In this document: one piece after another, positions 33,806 to 44,867 of the stretch
Layout of the letters: every line of letters begins with the position of its first letter
Numbering within the stretch: position 1 is the stretch's first letter
NCBI GenBank assembly: GCA_934047225.1
Contig: OW204005.1
Span: 24,684,396-24,748,395 of the forward strand
Origin: Ypsolopha sequella
Taxonomy: Eukaryota; Arthropoda; Insecta; Lepidoptera; Ypsolophidae
Direction: 5' to 3'
DNA: 64,000 nucleotides
Notes under the pieces: generated by a model
Databases searched by the model: none
What the model was told of the DNA's origin: nothing
The model's input: only the letters and a program-made list of their open reading frames with translations
Position numbers and translations under genes: made by a program

Positions 33806-36800
33806 ATAACAGAGCACTATGAAGGCGAGGACGACCAGCACTCAGCACACTCAGCACACTCATCACACATTCACTCATCACATACACACTCAGCTCATTT
33901 TCACTCAATGACTTCAACTCCAACAGAAAATTACTGTAACTCCGCACAACGTGTAGTGAACGTCACTAACACACCAATTTTGTTGCCAACCGTCTCACTT
34001 AAAATAGCAGACGTACATGGTCAATTTCACTCAGCACGAGCCCTGTTAGACTGTGGAAGTATGCTGACTCTTTGTTCTCAGCGCATGGCCACAATTTTAA
34101 ATTTACCATTAAAACATACATCTCTAAAAATCGCAGGAGTTGGAAATCAGCACACACAAAACTCAAAGGCATCAATCACAATTGTATGCCGACCTACTCA
34201 CCGTGACACACCTATGATCACGGCCACAGCCCATATATTGAAGAACGTAACTGGGTACCTACCGTTGGAAAAGGTTCCAGATCTCGCTCAGTTAACAGGT
34301 CACCCACCGATTCCTCTTGCTGATCGAGAATATCACACACCAGCTCCGGTTGATCTAATACTAGGATCTGACGTTCTTGGTCAAGTATTAGACGGAACCA
34401 AGGTTTCGCTCGGCCCTGGCAAGCCCATAGCCTTCGGCACGATATTCGATTTTACATTAATAGGACCTTTCGAAAGTTTACACACCTCACCCACGAATCA
34501 GGTCAATTCCGTTCACATTGTCGGCTCTCACACGGACTCAGAGCATTCCACTCATGACATTCACAAAAGTCTTGAGAGGTTTTGGGAATCCGAGGAACCC
34601 CAAACCTACAAGCATACCAGCCCATTAGAGGATCAGTGTGAGGACATTTTCCGCACCACAACTACTCGTGAACCATCAGGTCAATATATGGTTACACTGC
34701 CCTTTCTGCACAACGCGCCGACATTAGGTTCCACTCACGCTATTGCGCTACGCAGGTTTCTCAATTTAGAGAAGAAGCTGCTAGCGAACCCGCCCTTCCG
34801 CTCGAAATACGTAGAATTCATGTCAGATTACATAAAATTGGGACATATGTCGCCGTGTCACCCCAATAGCTTTGCTCATAAATCCCATTTCTATATCCCA
34901 CATCATGGCATATTCAAGCCAGGATCAGAAAAGTTACGCTGCGTGTTTGACGGAAGTTGTAAGAGCTCAAACGGCGTCAATCTAAATGATTGTCTTCATA
35001 CAGGTCCAGCTCTTCAGCAAGATATTGTTGACATTATCATGTCCTTCAGGATCCACTCACAAGTTTTCAGCACAGACATCCGAATGATGTTCAGAAATAT
35101 ACTCATTCACCCAGAGCAAAGACCTTTTCAACTCATTCTCTGGCGGTCTTCACCCGACCAGCCCCTGCTCACGTATGCCCTTAATACCGTCACATATGGA
35201 TTAAGGTCCAGCCCATACCATGCCATCCGCACTTTACTCCAATTGGCTGATGACGAAGGTCATCGCTACCCCCACGCTGCTCAGATCCTCCGCAAATCAA
35301 TATTTGTGGACGACATTCTCTCAGGTGCAGATTCTGTGGAATCTGCTCAGTCGCTCCAAAACGATTTGATCGAGTTACTCGCTCTAGGTGGCTTCCAGCT
35401 CAGTAAATGGACCTCCAACTCGCCTCAGCTCCTTGAACGGTTCCCAGATGACCAGTGCGACATGCCCAAGGACTTTGACTTCAGTCCCGACTCTAATTCC
35501 ATTAAGGTTCTGGGAATACAGTGGATTCCTCAAACTGATGAGTTCACTTATCGCATTTCTCTGCCCACTCATGCTCAAGTCACAAAGCGCTCCATTCTCA
35601 GTACAGTAGCATCTCTCTATGACCCCAATGGCTGGGTTACTCCAGTCATCTTCCGCGCAAAGATTCTTCTGCAGAAGCTTTGGCTTCTGAAAATAGGATG
35701 GGATGAGCCTATCCCTGAAGAAGTCCACACAGAGTGGCAACACATCTCAGAGGATCTTCCTCAGCTCTCAAACCTCCGTTTACCTCGACACATTTGTAAG
35801 TATAAGCCCACGTCTACTTACTCACTTCACGGGTTCGCGGACGCATCAGAGGCTGGCTTTGGTGCCGTTATCTACCTTCATGAGCGCAATACCACTGGAC
35901 ATGTCAATGTACACCTAATCATTGGCAAATCCAAGGTCGCCCCCATTAAGACTCGCCTCTCAATCCCGAAATTGGAGTTGTCAGCCGCGACTCTTTTATC
36001 TCAGCTCATGACTCGAGTGTCAGCCCAACTGTCAGCTCATATAGCCATTCAAACACACACATGCTGGTCAGATAGCACAATAGTGTTGGCATGGCTCAAT
36101 ACCCCACCTCACCGATTACAGACTTTCGAGGCCAATCGAGTGGCTAAAATCACAGCTACTTCAACTAGCAATACGTGGAGGCATGTGCCCACAAACCTCA
36201 ACCCTGCTGATTGTGCAAGCAGAGGCATGTCTGCCCAGTCTCTCTCACTTCATGACCTTTGGTGGTCACCCAGTTGGCTCAAAGAACCTACCTGCACTTG
36301 GCCCAAGATGCCACCCGCTCCAGGCCATCATGCTCTCCCAGGCCTTAAGCCCAAAAAGGTACCAGCACACATAGCAGTCCCAGATATCGATCTGGACTTG
36401 CTCACTCGCTACAGCTCACTTGACAAGCTCGTCGGAGTGACGGCTTGTATTAAAAGGTTCATATTCAATTGTCGGCACAGCCCAGATGCACGGCGCTCTG
36501 GTCCGTTGACAGCTAGTGAACGCAGGGACGCTCTGTTGCACTGGGTCCGCTCTGTTCAGCACAATGAGTTTGCTGAAGACATTAATCGTATCCAGACTGA
36601 TAAAGTTTGTCCCGTTCGGCTCCAGCGCCTCTCGCCCTTCATAAAGGACGGCCTCTTGAGAGTCGGTGGTCGTCTCTCTCACGCGTCAATTAGGTATGAC
36701 GCTCAACACCCACTCATTCTACCCAGCTCAAGTCCGCTCGTAGATCTCATTATAGACCACTATCACAAAATACACTGCCACCCTGGAGCTGACACATTAC

Positions 36801-37918
36801 ACGCCATATTACGCCAGCAGTACTGGATTCTGTCCGCTCGTCGTATTATTAGACATCGCGTGTTTAAATGTATTAGATGTTTCCGGTGCCGCGCTCAGCC
36901 CAAGGCTCCGCTCATGGCTGATCTCCCAGTAGACAGAGTTACTCCTCAGCCAGTTTTTAGTCACGTCACGACGGATTTTGCTGGCCACTTCTTCGTTAAA
37001 TCCAGCACGTTGCGGAACGCGAAACTCATAAAGGCGTACTTTTGTATTTTCGTTTGCCTCGCAACAAAGGCGGTTCATTTGGAACCAGTCTCTGCACTCA
37101 CAACGGAAGCGTTCTTTGCGGCATTGCAACGTTTTATCTCACGTCGCGGTACTCCGGTTCTCATTCGCTCAGACTGCGGCACAAACTATGTAGGTGCTAG
37201 GAATCAGCTCATTGAAGTTCAGAACTTCCTCAGGTCAAACAATGATGCAATCACTCACAAGCTCGCGAATCAGCACATAACTTGGTTACTGAACCCGCCT
37301 AAAGGGCCTTGGTTCGGCGCTCTGCACGAAATAAACGTAAAATCCACCAAGCAACTACTTTATCGCGTGATAGGTGAACAGCACCTCACTTTTGAGGAAT
37401 TCTCTACCCTTTTGGCTCGAATTGAGGCTGTACTCAACTCAAGACCCCTCTGCCCAATTTCATCCAACCCTACGGACTTTGAACCTCTCACGGCCGGACA
37501 TTTCATTATTGGTCGTCCGCTCACCGCTCTACCTGAGCAGTCTTTTGACGACAGACCCATATCTGCTCTTAAACGGTTTCAACTCATTCAAGCGCTCTCT
37601 CAGCGCTTTTGGACTCTCTGGTCCAGATCCTACCTCCATACCCTGCAAACCCGCTCCAAATGGCTCTCCCCTTCTTCCCCTCCTCAAGTGGGTGAACTGG
37701 TCCTCATCAAAGAGGATGACCTGCCTCCGCTCCAATGGAAGCTGGGGAGAATTCTCCGCACGATACCTGGCAAGGATGGAGTGATCCGAGTTGTGGATCT
37801 GGACACAGCTCATGGAAATCTGCGACGACCTGTGTTCAAGATAGCCAGGCTGCCGTTGGATTCAGCTCAAGAGGAGTCGCAGCCCCGGCCCCCCCAGGAT
37901 GTTCACGCTACAGCGTGA
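33797..37918 (+). CDS. pol: BEL/Pao Pol: protease, RT, RNase H, integrase
   Basis: Replication polyprotein. Numbered from the methionine at 33908 (1336 codons): aspartic protease with LLDCGS (Asp48); reverse transcriptase with LRCVFDGSC near 344, FSTDIRMMF (Asp390), TYGLRSSPYHA near 429 and IFVDD (Asp468, Asp469); RNase H with GFADAS near 643, Glu690 in KLELSA, WSDS (Asp722) and NPAD near 768; integrase with a zinc-binding HYHKIHCH at 951-958 and CIRC at 988-991, then TDFAG (Asp1023), SDCGTN (Asp1089) and Glu1141 in ALHEINVKS; a C-terminal DUF5641-type region (VGELVLIKEDD, WKLGRI). The frame is the same as gag and is open from 33797; the first 37 codons are His/Ser-rich. It ends at TGA 37916-37918, 19 bases inside the 3' LTR. 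Complete by all motifs checked. Confidence 0.94.
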   Translation, partial: LPTITEHYEGEDDQHSAHSAHSSHIHSSHTHSAHFHSMTSTPTENYCNSAQRVVNVTNTPILLPTVSLKIADVHGQFHSARALLDCGSMLTLCSQRMATILNLPLKHTSLKIAGVGNQHTQNSKASITIVCRPTHRDTPMITATAHILKNVTGYLPLEKVPDLAQLTGHPPIPLADREYHTPAPVDLILGSDVLGQVLDGTKVSLGPGKPIAFGTIFDFTLIGPFESLHTSPTNQVNSVHIVGSHTDSEHSTHDIHKSLERFWESEEPQTYKHTSPLEDQCEDIFRTTTTREPSGQYMVTLPFLHNAPTLGSTHAIALRRFLNLEKKLLANPPFRSKYVEFMSDYIKLGHMSPCHPNSFAHKSHFYIPHHGIFKPGSEKLRCVFDGSCKSSNGVNLNDCLHTGPALQQDIVDIIMSFRIHSQVFSTDIRMMFRNILIHPEQRPFQLILWRSSPDQPLLTYALNTVTYGLRSSPYHAIRTLLQLADDEGHRYPHAAQILRKSIFVDDILSGADSVESAQSLQNDLIELLALGGFQLSKWTSNSPQLLERFPDDQCDMPKDFDFSPDSNSIKVLGIQWIPQTDEFTYRISLPTHAQVTKRSILSTVASLYDPNGWVTPVIFRAKILLQKLWLLKIGWDEPIPEEVHTEWQHISEDLPQLSNLRLPRHICKYKPTSTYSLHGFADASEAGFGAVIYLHERNTTGHVNVHLIIGKSKVAPIKTRLSIPKLELSAATLLSQLMTRVSAQLSAHIAIQTHTCWSDSTIVLAWLNTPPHRLQTFEANRVAKITATSTSNTWRHVPTNLNPADCASRGMSAQSLSLHDLWWSPSWLKEPTCTWPKMPPAPGHHALPGLKPKKVPAHIAVPDIDLDLLTRYSSLDKLVGVTACIKRFIFNCRHSPDARRSGPLTASERRDALLHWVRSVQHNEFAEDINRIQTDKVCPVRLQRLSPFIKDGLLRVGGRLSHASIRYDAQHPLILPSSSPLVDLIIDHYHKIHCHPGADTLHAILRQQYWILSARRIIRHRVFKCIRCFRCRAQPKAPLMADLPVDRVTPQPVFSHVTTDFAGHFFVKSSTLRNAKLIKAYFCIFVCLATKAVHLEPVSALTTEAFFAALQRFISRRGTPVLIRSDCGTNYVGARNQLIEVQNFLRSNNDAITHKLANQHITWLLNPPKGPWFGALHEINVKSTKQLLYRVIGEQHLTFEEFSTLLARIEAVLNSRPLCPISSNPTDFEPLTAGHFIIGRPLTALPEQSFDDRPISALKRFQLIQALSQRFWTLWSRSYLHTLQTRSKWLSPSSPPQVGELVLIKEDDLPPLQWKLGRILRTIPGKDGVIRVVDLDTAHGNLRRPVFKIARLPLDSAQEESQPRPPQDVHATA

Positions 37919-38292
37919 CGCGTGATTCGCGCGCGCATGCGCGGATGACCACCCCCCCCGCCGCGCGCCGGTCGAGGCGCGCGCGGGCGCTGGTCCTTTC
38001 TGTTTCGCAGCAACCGTCGACCTAACGATACGTGTGTGCATACATTCGCGCCGCCAGCCCAAACAATATCGCGTACCTACCCTTTAGGTTGTGAAAGTGT
38101 AGTGTTCACGTTACACCAAGACATTCTGCACATTCCTGACCAAAACGCCAGCTCCATCAGCCCAACAAGAAGGCTCAGCCCGTCATCGCATTCGTCGGCT
38201 CGTCCACAACATTCCAAAGCAAAGGTCAGTGCACCCACAATTCTCCCGTGTCAAATCCCATCAGCCCTGCATTCCTGTAGCCAGCGGTTACA
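37900..38292 (+). repeat. BEL/Pao 3' LTR
   Basis: 393 bp, identical to the 5' LTR by reading except A at 38009. The pol stop codon lies inside it. The bases just before it (CCCCGGCCCCCCCAGGA) are not a purine tract; the nearest purine run is AAGAGGAG about 24 bases upstream. Confidence 0.96.
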
Positions 38293-38309
38293 ATATCAAT
38301 TATTGTACT
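38293..38309. repeat. 22-bp satellite, fourth segment (partial unit)
   Basis: ATATCAATTATTGTACT: satellite remnant between the BEL/Pao element (right target copy ATATC) and the solo LTR (left target copy TACT). Confidence 0.9.
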
Positions 38310-38536
38310 TGTCGAGGATCCGAAATATTATAGCAATGAAAATGCGGTGCTCCTCTCGTATGATGTATAATTTGTATAACTGATTGAATTTGGTACAATA
38401 GACTAGGTTAATATGGTAAACAGTGTCGTGTCTTCGTCGTTCTAGATAGATCTGTCAATGCTCGCTCGGACGTCTTGTCCCTGCCCCCGCACCGGGGGGT
38501 GAAGAGACCAGTTCTGTTATCTATTGGGCCGCAACA
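38310..38536. mobile_element. Probable solo LTR, 227 bp, 4-bp target duplication
   Basis: Begins TGTCGAGGATCC and ends GGGCCGCAACA, i.e. the TG...CA ends of an LTR. TACT flanks both sides (38306-38309 and 38537-38540), and removing the segment restores satellite phase through TGTACTTATACATATC, a variant common in this array. It has no coding capacity and is richer in GC than the array. Four-base duplications fit a Ty3/Gypsy-type integrase. The parent element is not in the window. Confidence 0.75.
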
Positions 38537-41500
38537 TACTTATACATATCAATTATTGTACCTATACATATCAATTATTGTACCTATACATATCAATTAT
38601 TGTACCTATACACATCAATTATTGTACTTATACATATCAATTATTGTACCTATACATATCAATTATTGTACCTATACACATCAATTATTGTACTTATACA
38701 TATCAATTATTGTACCTATACATATCAATTATTGTACCTATACATATCAATTATTGTACCTATACATATCAATTATTGTACCTATACATATCAATTATTG
38801 TACCTATACATATCAATTATTGTACCTATACATATCAATTATTGTACCTATACACATCAATTATTGTACTTATACATATCAATTATTGTACCTATACATA
38901 TCAATTATTGTACCTATACACATCAATTATTGTACTTATACATATCAATTATTGTACCTATACATATCAATTATTGTACCTATACATATCAATTATTGTA
39001 CCTATACATATCAATTATTGTACCTATACACATCAATTATTGTACTTATACATATCAATTATTGTACCTATACATATCAATTATTGTACCTATACACATC
39101 AATTATTGTACTTATACATATCAATTATTGTACCTATACATATCAATTATTGTACCTATACATATCAATTATTGTACCTATACATATCAATTATTGTACC
39201 TATACATATCAATTATTGTACCTATACATATCAATTATTGTACCTATACATATCAATTATTGTACCTATACATATCAATTATTGTACCTATACATATCAA
39301 TTATTGTACCTATACATATAAATTATTGTACCTATACATATCAATTATTTTACCTATACATATCAATTATTGTACCTACACATATCAATTATTGTACCTA
39401 TACATATCAATTATTGTACCTATACATATCAATTATTGTACCTATACATATCAATTATTGTACCTATACATATAAATTATTGTACCTATACATATCAATT
39501 ATTGTACCTATACATATAAATTATTGTACCTATACATATCAATTATTGTACCTATACATATCAATTATTGTACCTATACATATCAATTATTGTACCTATA
39601 CATATCAATTATTGTACCTATACATATCAATTATTGTACCTATACATATCAATTATTGTACCTATACATATCAATTATTGTACCTATACATATCAATTAT
39701 TGTACTTATACATATCAATTATTGTACCTATACATATCAATTATTGTACCTATACACATCAATTATTGTACTTATACACATCAATTATTGTACCTATACA
39801 TATCAATTATTGTACCTATACATATCAATTATTGTACCTATACACATCAATTATTGTACCTATACATATCAATTATTGTACCTATACATATCAATTATTG
39901 TACCTATACATATCAATTATTGTACCTATACATATCAATTATTGTACCTATACATATCAATTATTGTACCTATACATATCAATTATTGTACCTATACATA
40001 TCAATTATTGTACTTATACATATCAATTATTGTACCTATACATATCAATTATTGTACCTATACACATCAATTATTGTACTTATACACATCAATTATTGTA
40101 CCTATACACATCAATTATTGTACCTATACATATCAATTATTGTACCTATACATATCAATTATTGTACCTATACACATCAATTATTGTACCTATACATATC
40201 AATTATTGTACCTATACATATCAATTATTGTACCTATACATATCAATTATTGTACCTATACATATCAATTATTGTACCTATACATATCAATTATTGTACT
40301 TATACATATCAATTATTGTACCTATACATATCAATTATTGTACCTATACACATCAATTATTGTACTTATACACATCAATTATTGTACTTATACATATCAA
40401 TTATTGTACCTATACACATCAATTATTGTACCTATACATATCAATTATTGTACCTATACATATCAATTATTGTACCTATACACATCAATTATTGTACTTA
40501 TACATATCAATTATTGTACCTATACACATCAATTATTGTACCTATACATATCAATTATTGTACCTATACATATCAATTATTGTACCTATACACATCAATT
40601 ATTGTACCTATACATATCAATTATTGTACTTATACATATCAATTATTGTACCTATACATATCAATTATTGTACCTATACACATCAATTATTGTACTTATA
40701 CACATCAATTATTGTACTTATACATATCAATTATTGTACCTATACACATCAATTATTGTACCTATACATATCAATTATTGTACCTATACATATCAATTAT
40801 TGTACCTATACATATCAATTATTGTACCTATACGTATCAATTATTGTACCTATACATATCAATTATTGTACCTACACATATCAATTATTATACCTATACA
40901 TATCAATTATTGTACCTATACATATCAATTATTGTACCTATACGTATCAATTATTGTACCTATACATATCAATTATTGTACCTATACATATCAATTATTG
41001 TACCTATACATATCAATTATTGTACCTATACATATCAATTATTGTACCTACACATATCAATTATTATACCTATACATATCAATTATTGTACCTATACATA
41101 TCAATTATTGTACCTATACATATCAATTATTGTACCTATACATATCAATTATTGTACCTATACATATCAATTATTGTACCTATACACATCAATTATTGTA
41201 CCTATACACATCAATTATTGTACTTATACATATCAATTATTGTACCTATACACATCAATTATTGTACCTATACATATCAATTATTGTACCTATACATATC
41301 AATTATTGTACCTATACATATCAATTATTGTACCTATACATATCAATTATTGTACCTATACACATCAATTATTGTACCTATACACATCAATTATTGTACT
41401 TATACATATCAATTATTGTACCTATACACATCAATTATTGTACCTATACATATCAATTATTGTACTTATACATATCAATTATTGTACCTATACATATCAA

Positions 41501-43040
41501 TTATTGTACCTATACACATCAATTATTGTACTTATACACATCAATTATTGTACCTATACACATCAATTATTGTACCTATACATATCAATTATTGTACCTA
41601 TACATATCAATTATTGTACCTATACATATCAATTATTGTACCTATACGTATCAATTATTGTACCTATACATATCAATTATTATACCTATACATATCAATT
41701 ATTGTACCTATACATATCAATTATTGTACCTATACACATCAATTATTGTACTTATACACATCAATTATTGTACTTATACATATCAATTATTGTACCTATA
41801 CACATCAATTATTGTACCTATACATATCAATTATTGTACCTATACATATCAATTATTGTACCTATACATATCAATTATTGTACCTATACGTATCAATTAT
41901 TGTACCTATACATATCAATTATTATACCTATACATATCAATTATTGTACCTATACATATCAATTATTGTACCTATACATATCAATTATTATACCTATACA
42001 TATCAATTATTATACCTATACATATCAATTATTGTACCTATACATATCAATTATTATACCTATACATATCAATTATTATACCTATACATATCAATTATTG
42101 TACCTATACATATCAATTATTATACCTATACATATCAATTATTGTACCTATACATATCAATTATTGTACCTATACATATCAATTATTATACCTATACATA
42201 TCAATTATTGTACCTATACATATCAATTATTATACCTATACATATCAATTATTATACCTATACATATCAATTATTGTACCTATACATATCAATTATTGTA
42301 CCTATACATATCAATTATTGTACCTATACATATCAATTATTATACCTATACATATCAATTATTGTACCTATACATATCAATTATTATACCTATACATATC
42401 AATTATTGTACCTATACATATCAATTATTGTACCTATACATATCAATTATTGTACCTATACGTATCAATTATTGTACCTATACATATCAATTATTGTACC
42501 TATACATATCAATTATTGTACCTATACATATCAATTATTGTACCTATACATATCAATTATTGTACCTATACATATCAATTATTGTACCTATACATATCAA
42601 TTATTGTACCTATACATATCAATTATTGTACCTATACATATCAATTATTGTACCTATACATATCAATTATTATACCTATACATATCAATTATTGTACCTA
42701 TACATATCAATTATTGTACCTATACATATCAATTATTGTACCTATACATATCAATTATTATACCTATACATATCAATTATTGTACCTATACATATCAATT
42801 ATTGTACCTATACATATCAATTATTGTACCTATACATATCAATTATTGTACCTATACATATCAATTATTATACCTATACATATCAATTATTGTACCTATA
42901 CATATCAATTATTATACCTATACATATCAATTATTGTACCTATACATATCAATTATTGTACCTATACATATCAATTATTGTACCTATACATATCAATTAT
43001 TGTACCTATACATATCAATTATTGTACCTACACATATCAT
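38537..43040. repeat. 22-bp satellite array, fifth segment (~204 units)
   Basis: Largest block of the 22-bp satellite. The ACACATC variant is usually followed in the next unit by TGTACTTAT, so some variants travel in linked 44-bp pairs. TTATACC units are rare before about 40880 and frequent from about 41670 to 42930. A few units have CATATAAATT (39320-39520). It ends by running into LINE sequence at about 43035. Long open frames here are spurious. Confidence 0.97.
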
Positions 43041-43800
43041 TTTGTACGCTGTCATTATAATACTTATATCAAGTAATGCTTCCGACCTGCAAGGGACTTT
43101 CAACCGATGGGTACAAGAAATCGAACGCCACGGACTACGCATAAGCCGACGGAGTACATGGTATGTGACTACGGTGGCACAGATGATCCAGGCTATTTGT
43201 ATCGGAAGCACGCCCCTGCCTAGTATACCTGGGCTCTGTACTGACCACAGACGCGAATGTAGACGAAGATGTTACCCATCGGGTGACCGCGGGATGGATT
43301 AAATGGAGATCCCTGACTGGTGTACTGTGTGACTCCAGAATGCCAATTAAAACTAAAGACAGGATATACAAGACTGTAATTAGACCCGTACTTATGTATA
43401 GTTCAGAATGCTGGACTACAAAGAAAACCCACGAACAACAAATGCACGTAGCTCAAATGAAAATGCTGCGCTGGGCTGGCGGTGTCACGCGTCTAGATAA
43501 AGTGCGAAACGAATATGTGAGAGGCTCTTTTAAGGTTGCACCTATTACTGAGAAGTTAACGGAAAGCAGATTGAGATGGTATGGACATGTGATGAGGCGA
43601 GAGGAAAATTACGTCGTAAAGAATGCCATTAACATTCCAAATAAACAAATAGGGAGAGGACGACCACTATCAACCTGGTGGTACAATATCGAGAGGGAAA
43701 TTAAAGATCAGAACCTGCCCACAATAACAACCCGGGATAGAATATCCTGGCGCCGACATACGAGGAGGCCCGACCCCAGCTGAACTGGGAAGGGGGCTAG
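43036..43800 (+). pseudogene. RTE-type LINE reverse transcriptase, 3' remnant
   Basis: C-terminal part of an RTE-clade reverse transcriptase. Visible across three frames: LYA at the former catalytic site near 43045, NASDLQGTFNRWVQEIERHG near 43075, VYLGSVLTTDANVDEDVTH near 43225, then an open stretch 43283-43783 with GWIKWRSLTGVLCD, RPVLMYSSECWTTKK, MLRWAGGVTRLDKVR, RLRWYGHVMRRE and GRGRPLSTWW. Two frame changes lie between 43150 and 43290. The codons that should encode the two catalytic Asp read GTC ATT (YAVI for YADD), so the enzyme is dead. Everything 5' of this point is replaced by satellite. Confidence 0.88.
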
Positions 43801-43904
43801 AGAGAGAGAGATCAATTTCATAATTGAGTAGAAAAGTACTGTCAAATAGTGTTATAATAAATATATTATATTATATATAGGGTGATTGTTTGATTTGAAG
43901 AAGG

Positions 43905-44115
43905 TATTGAAATTCAAAATTCAAAATTCAATAAGTTTATTTTGCAAAGTAGGTATATATAATACACGTTTCACAAGTCAAATTTTAATCTTATAAAAAT
44001 ATATGTAATAAAATAATAAATGTACATGAACTACTTAGATTAAATGTTTATTTAATTTATGTAGCAATATATATACGATTAAAATGATAGGTAAAATATA
44101 TATTATACAAGGTGA
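43905..44115. repeat. Dispersed AT-rich repeat (TTTATTTTGCAAAG family), copy 1
   Basis: Contains AATTCAAAATTCAATAAG, TTTATTTTGCAAAGTAGG, ATGTAATAAAATAATAAATG, TACATGAACTA, then GTAGCAATATATATACGATT. Copies: 45455-45550 (left part) and 56085-56290 (full). No coding. Confidence 0.8.
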
Positions 44116-44867
44116 AATCCAATCAACCGCCCGAACCCATACCGGAGACCCGGCCAGGGACCAGGAACAAGGTTCAATGATCACCAACCGATTGATGTAG
44201 CCAAATTCATACTGGAGACTATAAGTGGTCAGTGACAAGGTTCAATGCTTTAAATTTCTTTTAAAAACGCAAATAACGTGTAGGTTTCCTATATTAATTG
44301 AATCCCGTATAGCGGTACAATTAAATGTTTCGTATTTTGCAAAAAAAGTTCATTGAACATTTGTCCTTATAATTTACCGAGTCTCCAGTATGCACTTTGC
44401 TATATCAAAGTCACCTAATATTATAATCATTAACACCATAAGTGTTGTTACCTTTATTATGTGTTGTCTTTTAATTAGAAATGAATAAAATGTGTTACAT
44501 TACCAACCGTTCAGTTACTTACGGTTCTAATGTCTGGTAAAATATTATATTTCATAAATAAAATGTTCGTTTCAAAACCGTAACGATACTGACGGTGTGG
44601 TGATGCTGGGATCGAACCTGGAAGTATGGCATATATCTTCCTTATGAAAATGTTATCTCTGTTTCTATAATAGTTATCAAAATGTAATCTAAGAGATTTT
44701 TATATATCTCATTACGCTGATTCCGAATATACTAATTACTCATTTTCGATAAAAGTGACACTTAAGGTTGTTAAACTTAATGTTTTGGGCGGCAGAGTAC
44801 AAATGACTCTCGGAACATCCCTATTGTAGTCCTTGCAGGAAAAATCATATAGATAATGAGAAATATA
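44116..44867. other. Intergenic DNA with repeat fragments
   Basis: 44190-44260 and 44340-44400 hold related phrases (GTTCAATG and ACCGAGTCTCCAG) also seen inverted near 20240-20290. At about 44595-44620 the minus strand reads CCAGGTTCGATCCCAGCAT, like a tRNA T-arm/SINE B box, without a recognisable A box. No gene. Confidence 0.5.

Larger units (their letters stand above)
30687..38292 (+). mobile_element. BEL/Pao LTR retrotransposon, complete, 7606 bp
   Basis: Both LTRs are 393 bp and differ at a single position (C at 30796, A at 38009), about 0.25%, so the insertion is recent. ATATC flanks both ends (30682-30686, 38293-38297), a 5-bp duplication as expected for BEL/Pao. Order: 5' LTR, leader with tRNA-Tyr-type primer site, gag, in-frame UGA, pol (protease, reverse transcriptase, RNase H, integrase), 3' LTR. 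No envelope gene is present. The domain order with integrase last, DUF1759-type gag and DUF1758-type protease place it in BEL/Pao. All catalytic residues checked are present, so it may be mobile. Confidence 0.96.

Noticed and set aside
30687..38292. Endogenous retrovirus
   Set aside because: There is no envelope frame between integrase and the 3' LTR; the pol end overlaps the LTR. Domain types are BEL/Pao retrotransposon.
38475..43302. Open frames of up to ~1500 codons across the 22-bp satellite (also 23278-25849)
   Set aside because: Three 22-bp units equal 22 codons without a stop. All three forward frames are open and their products are the same periodic peptide; this is repeat arithmetic.
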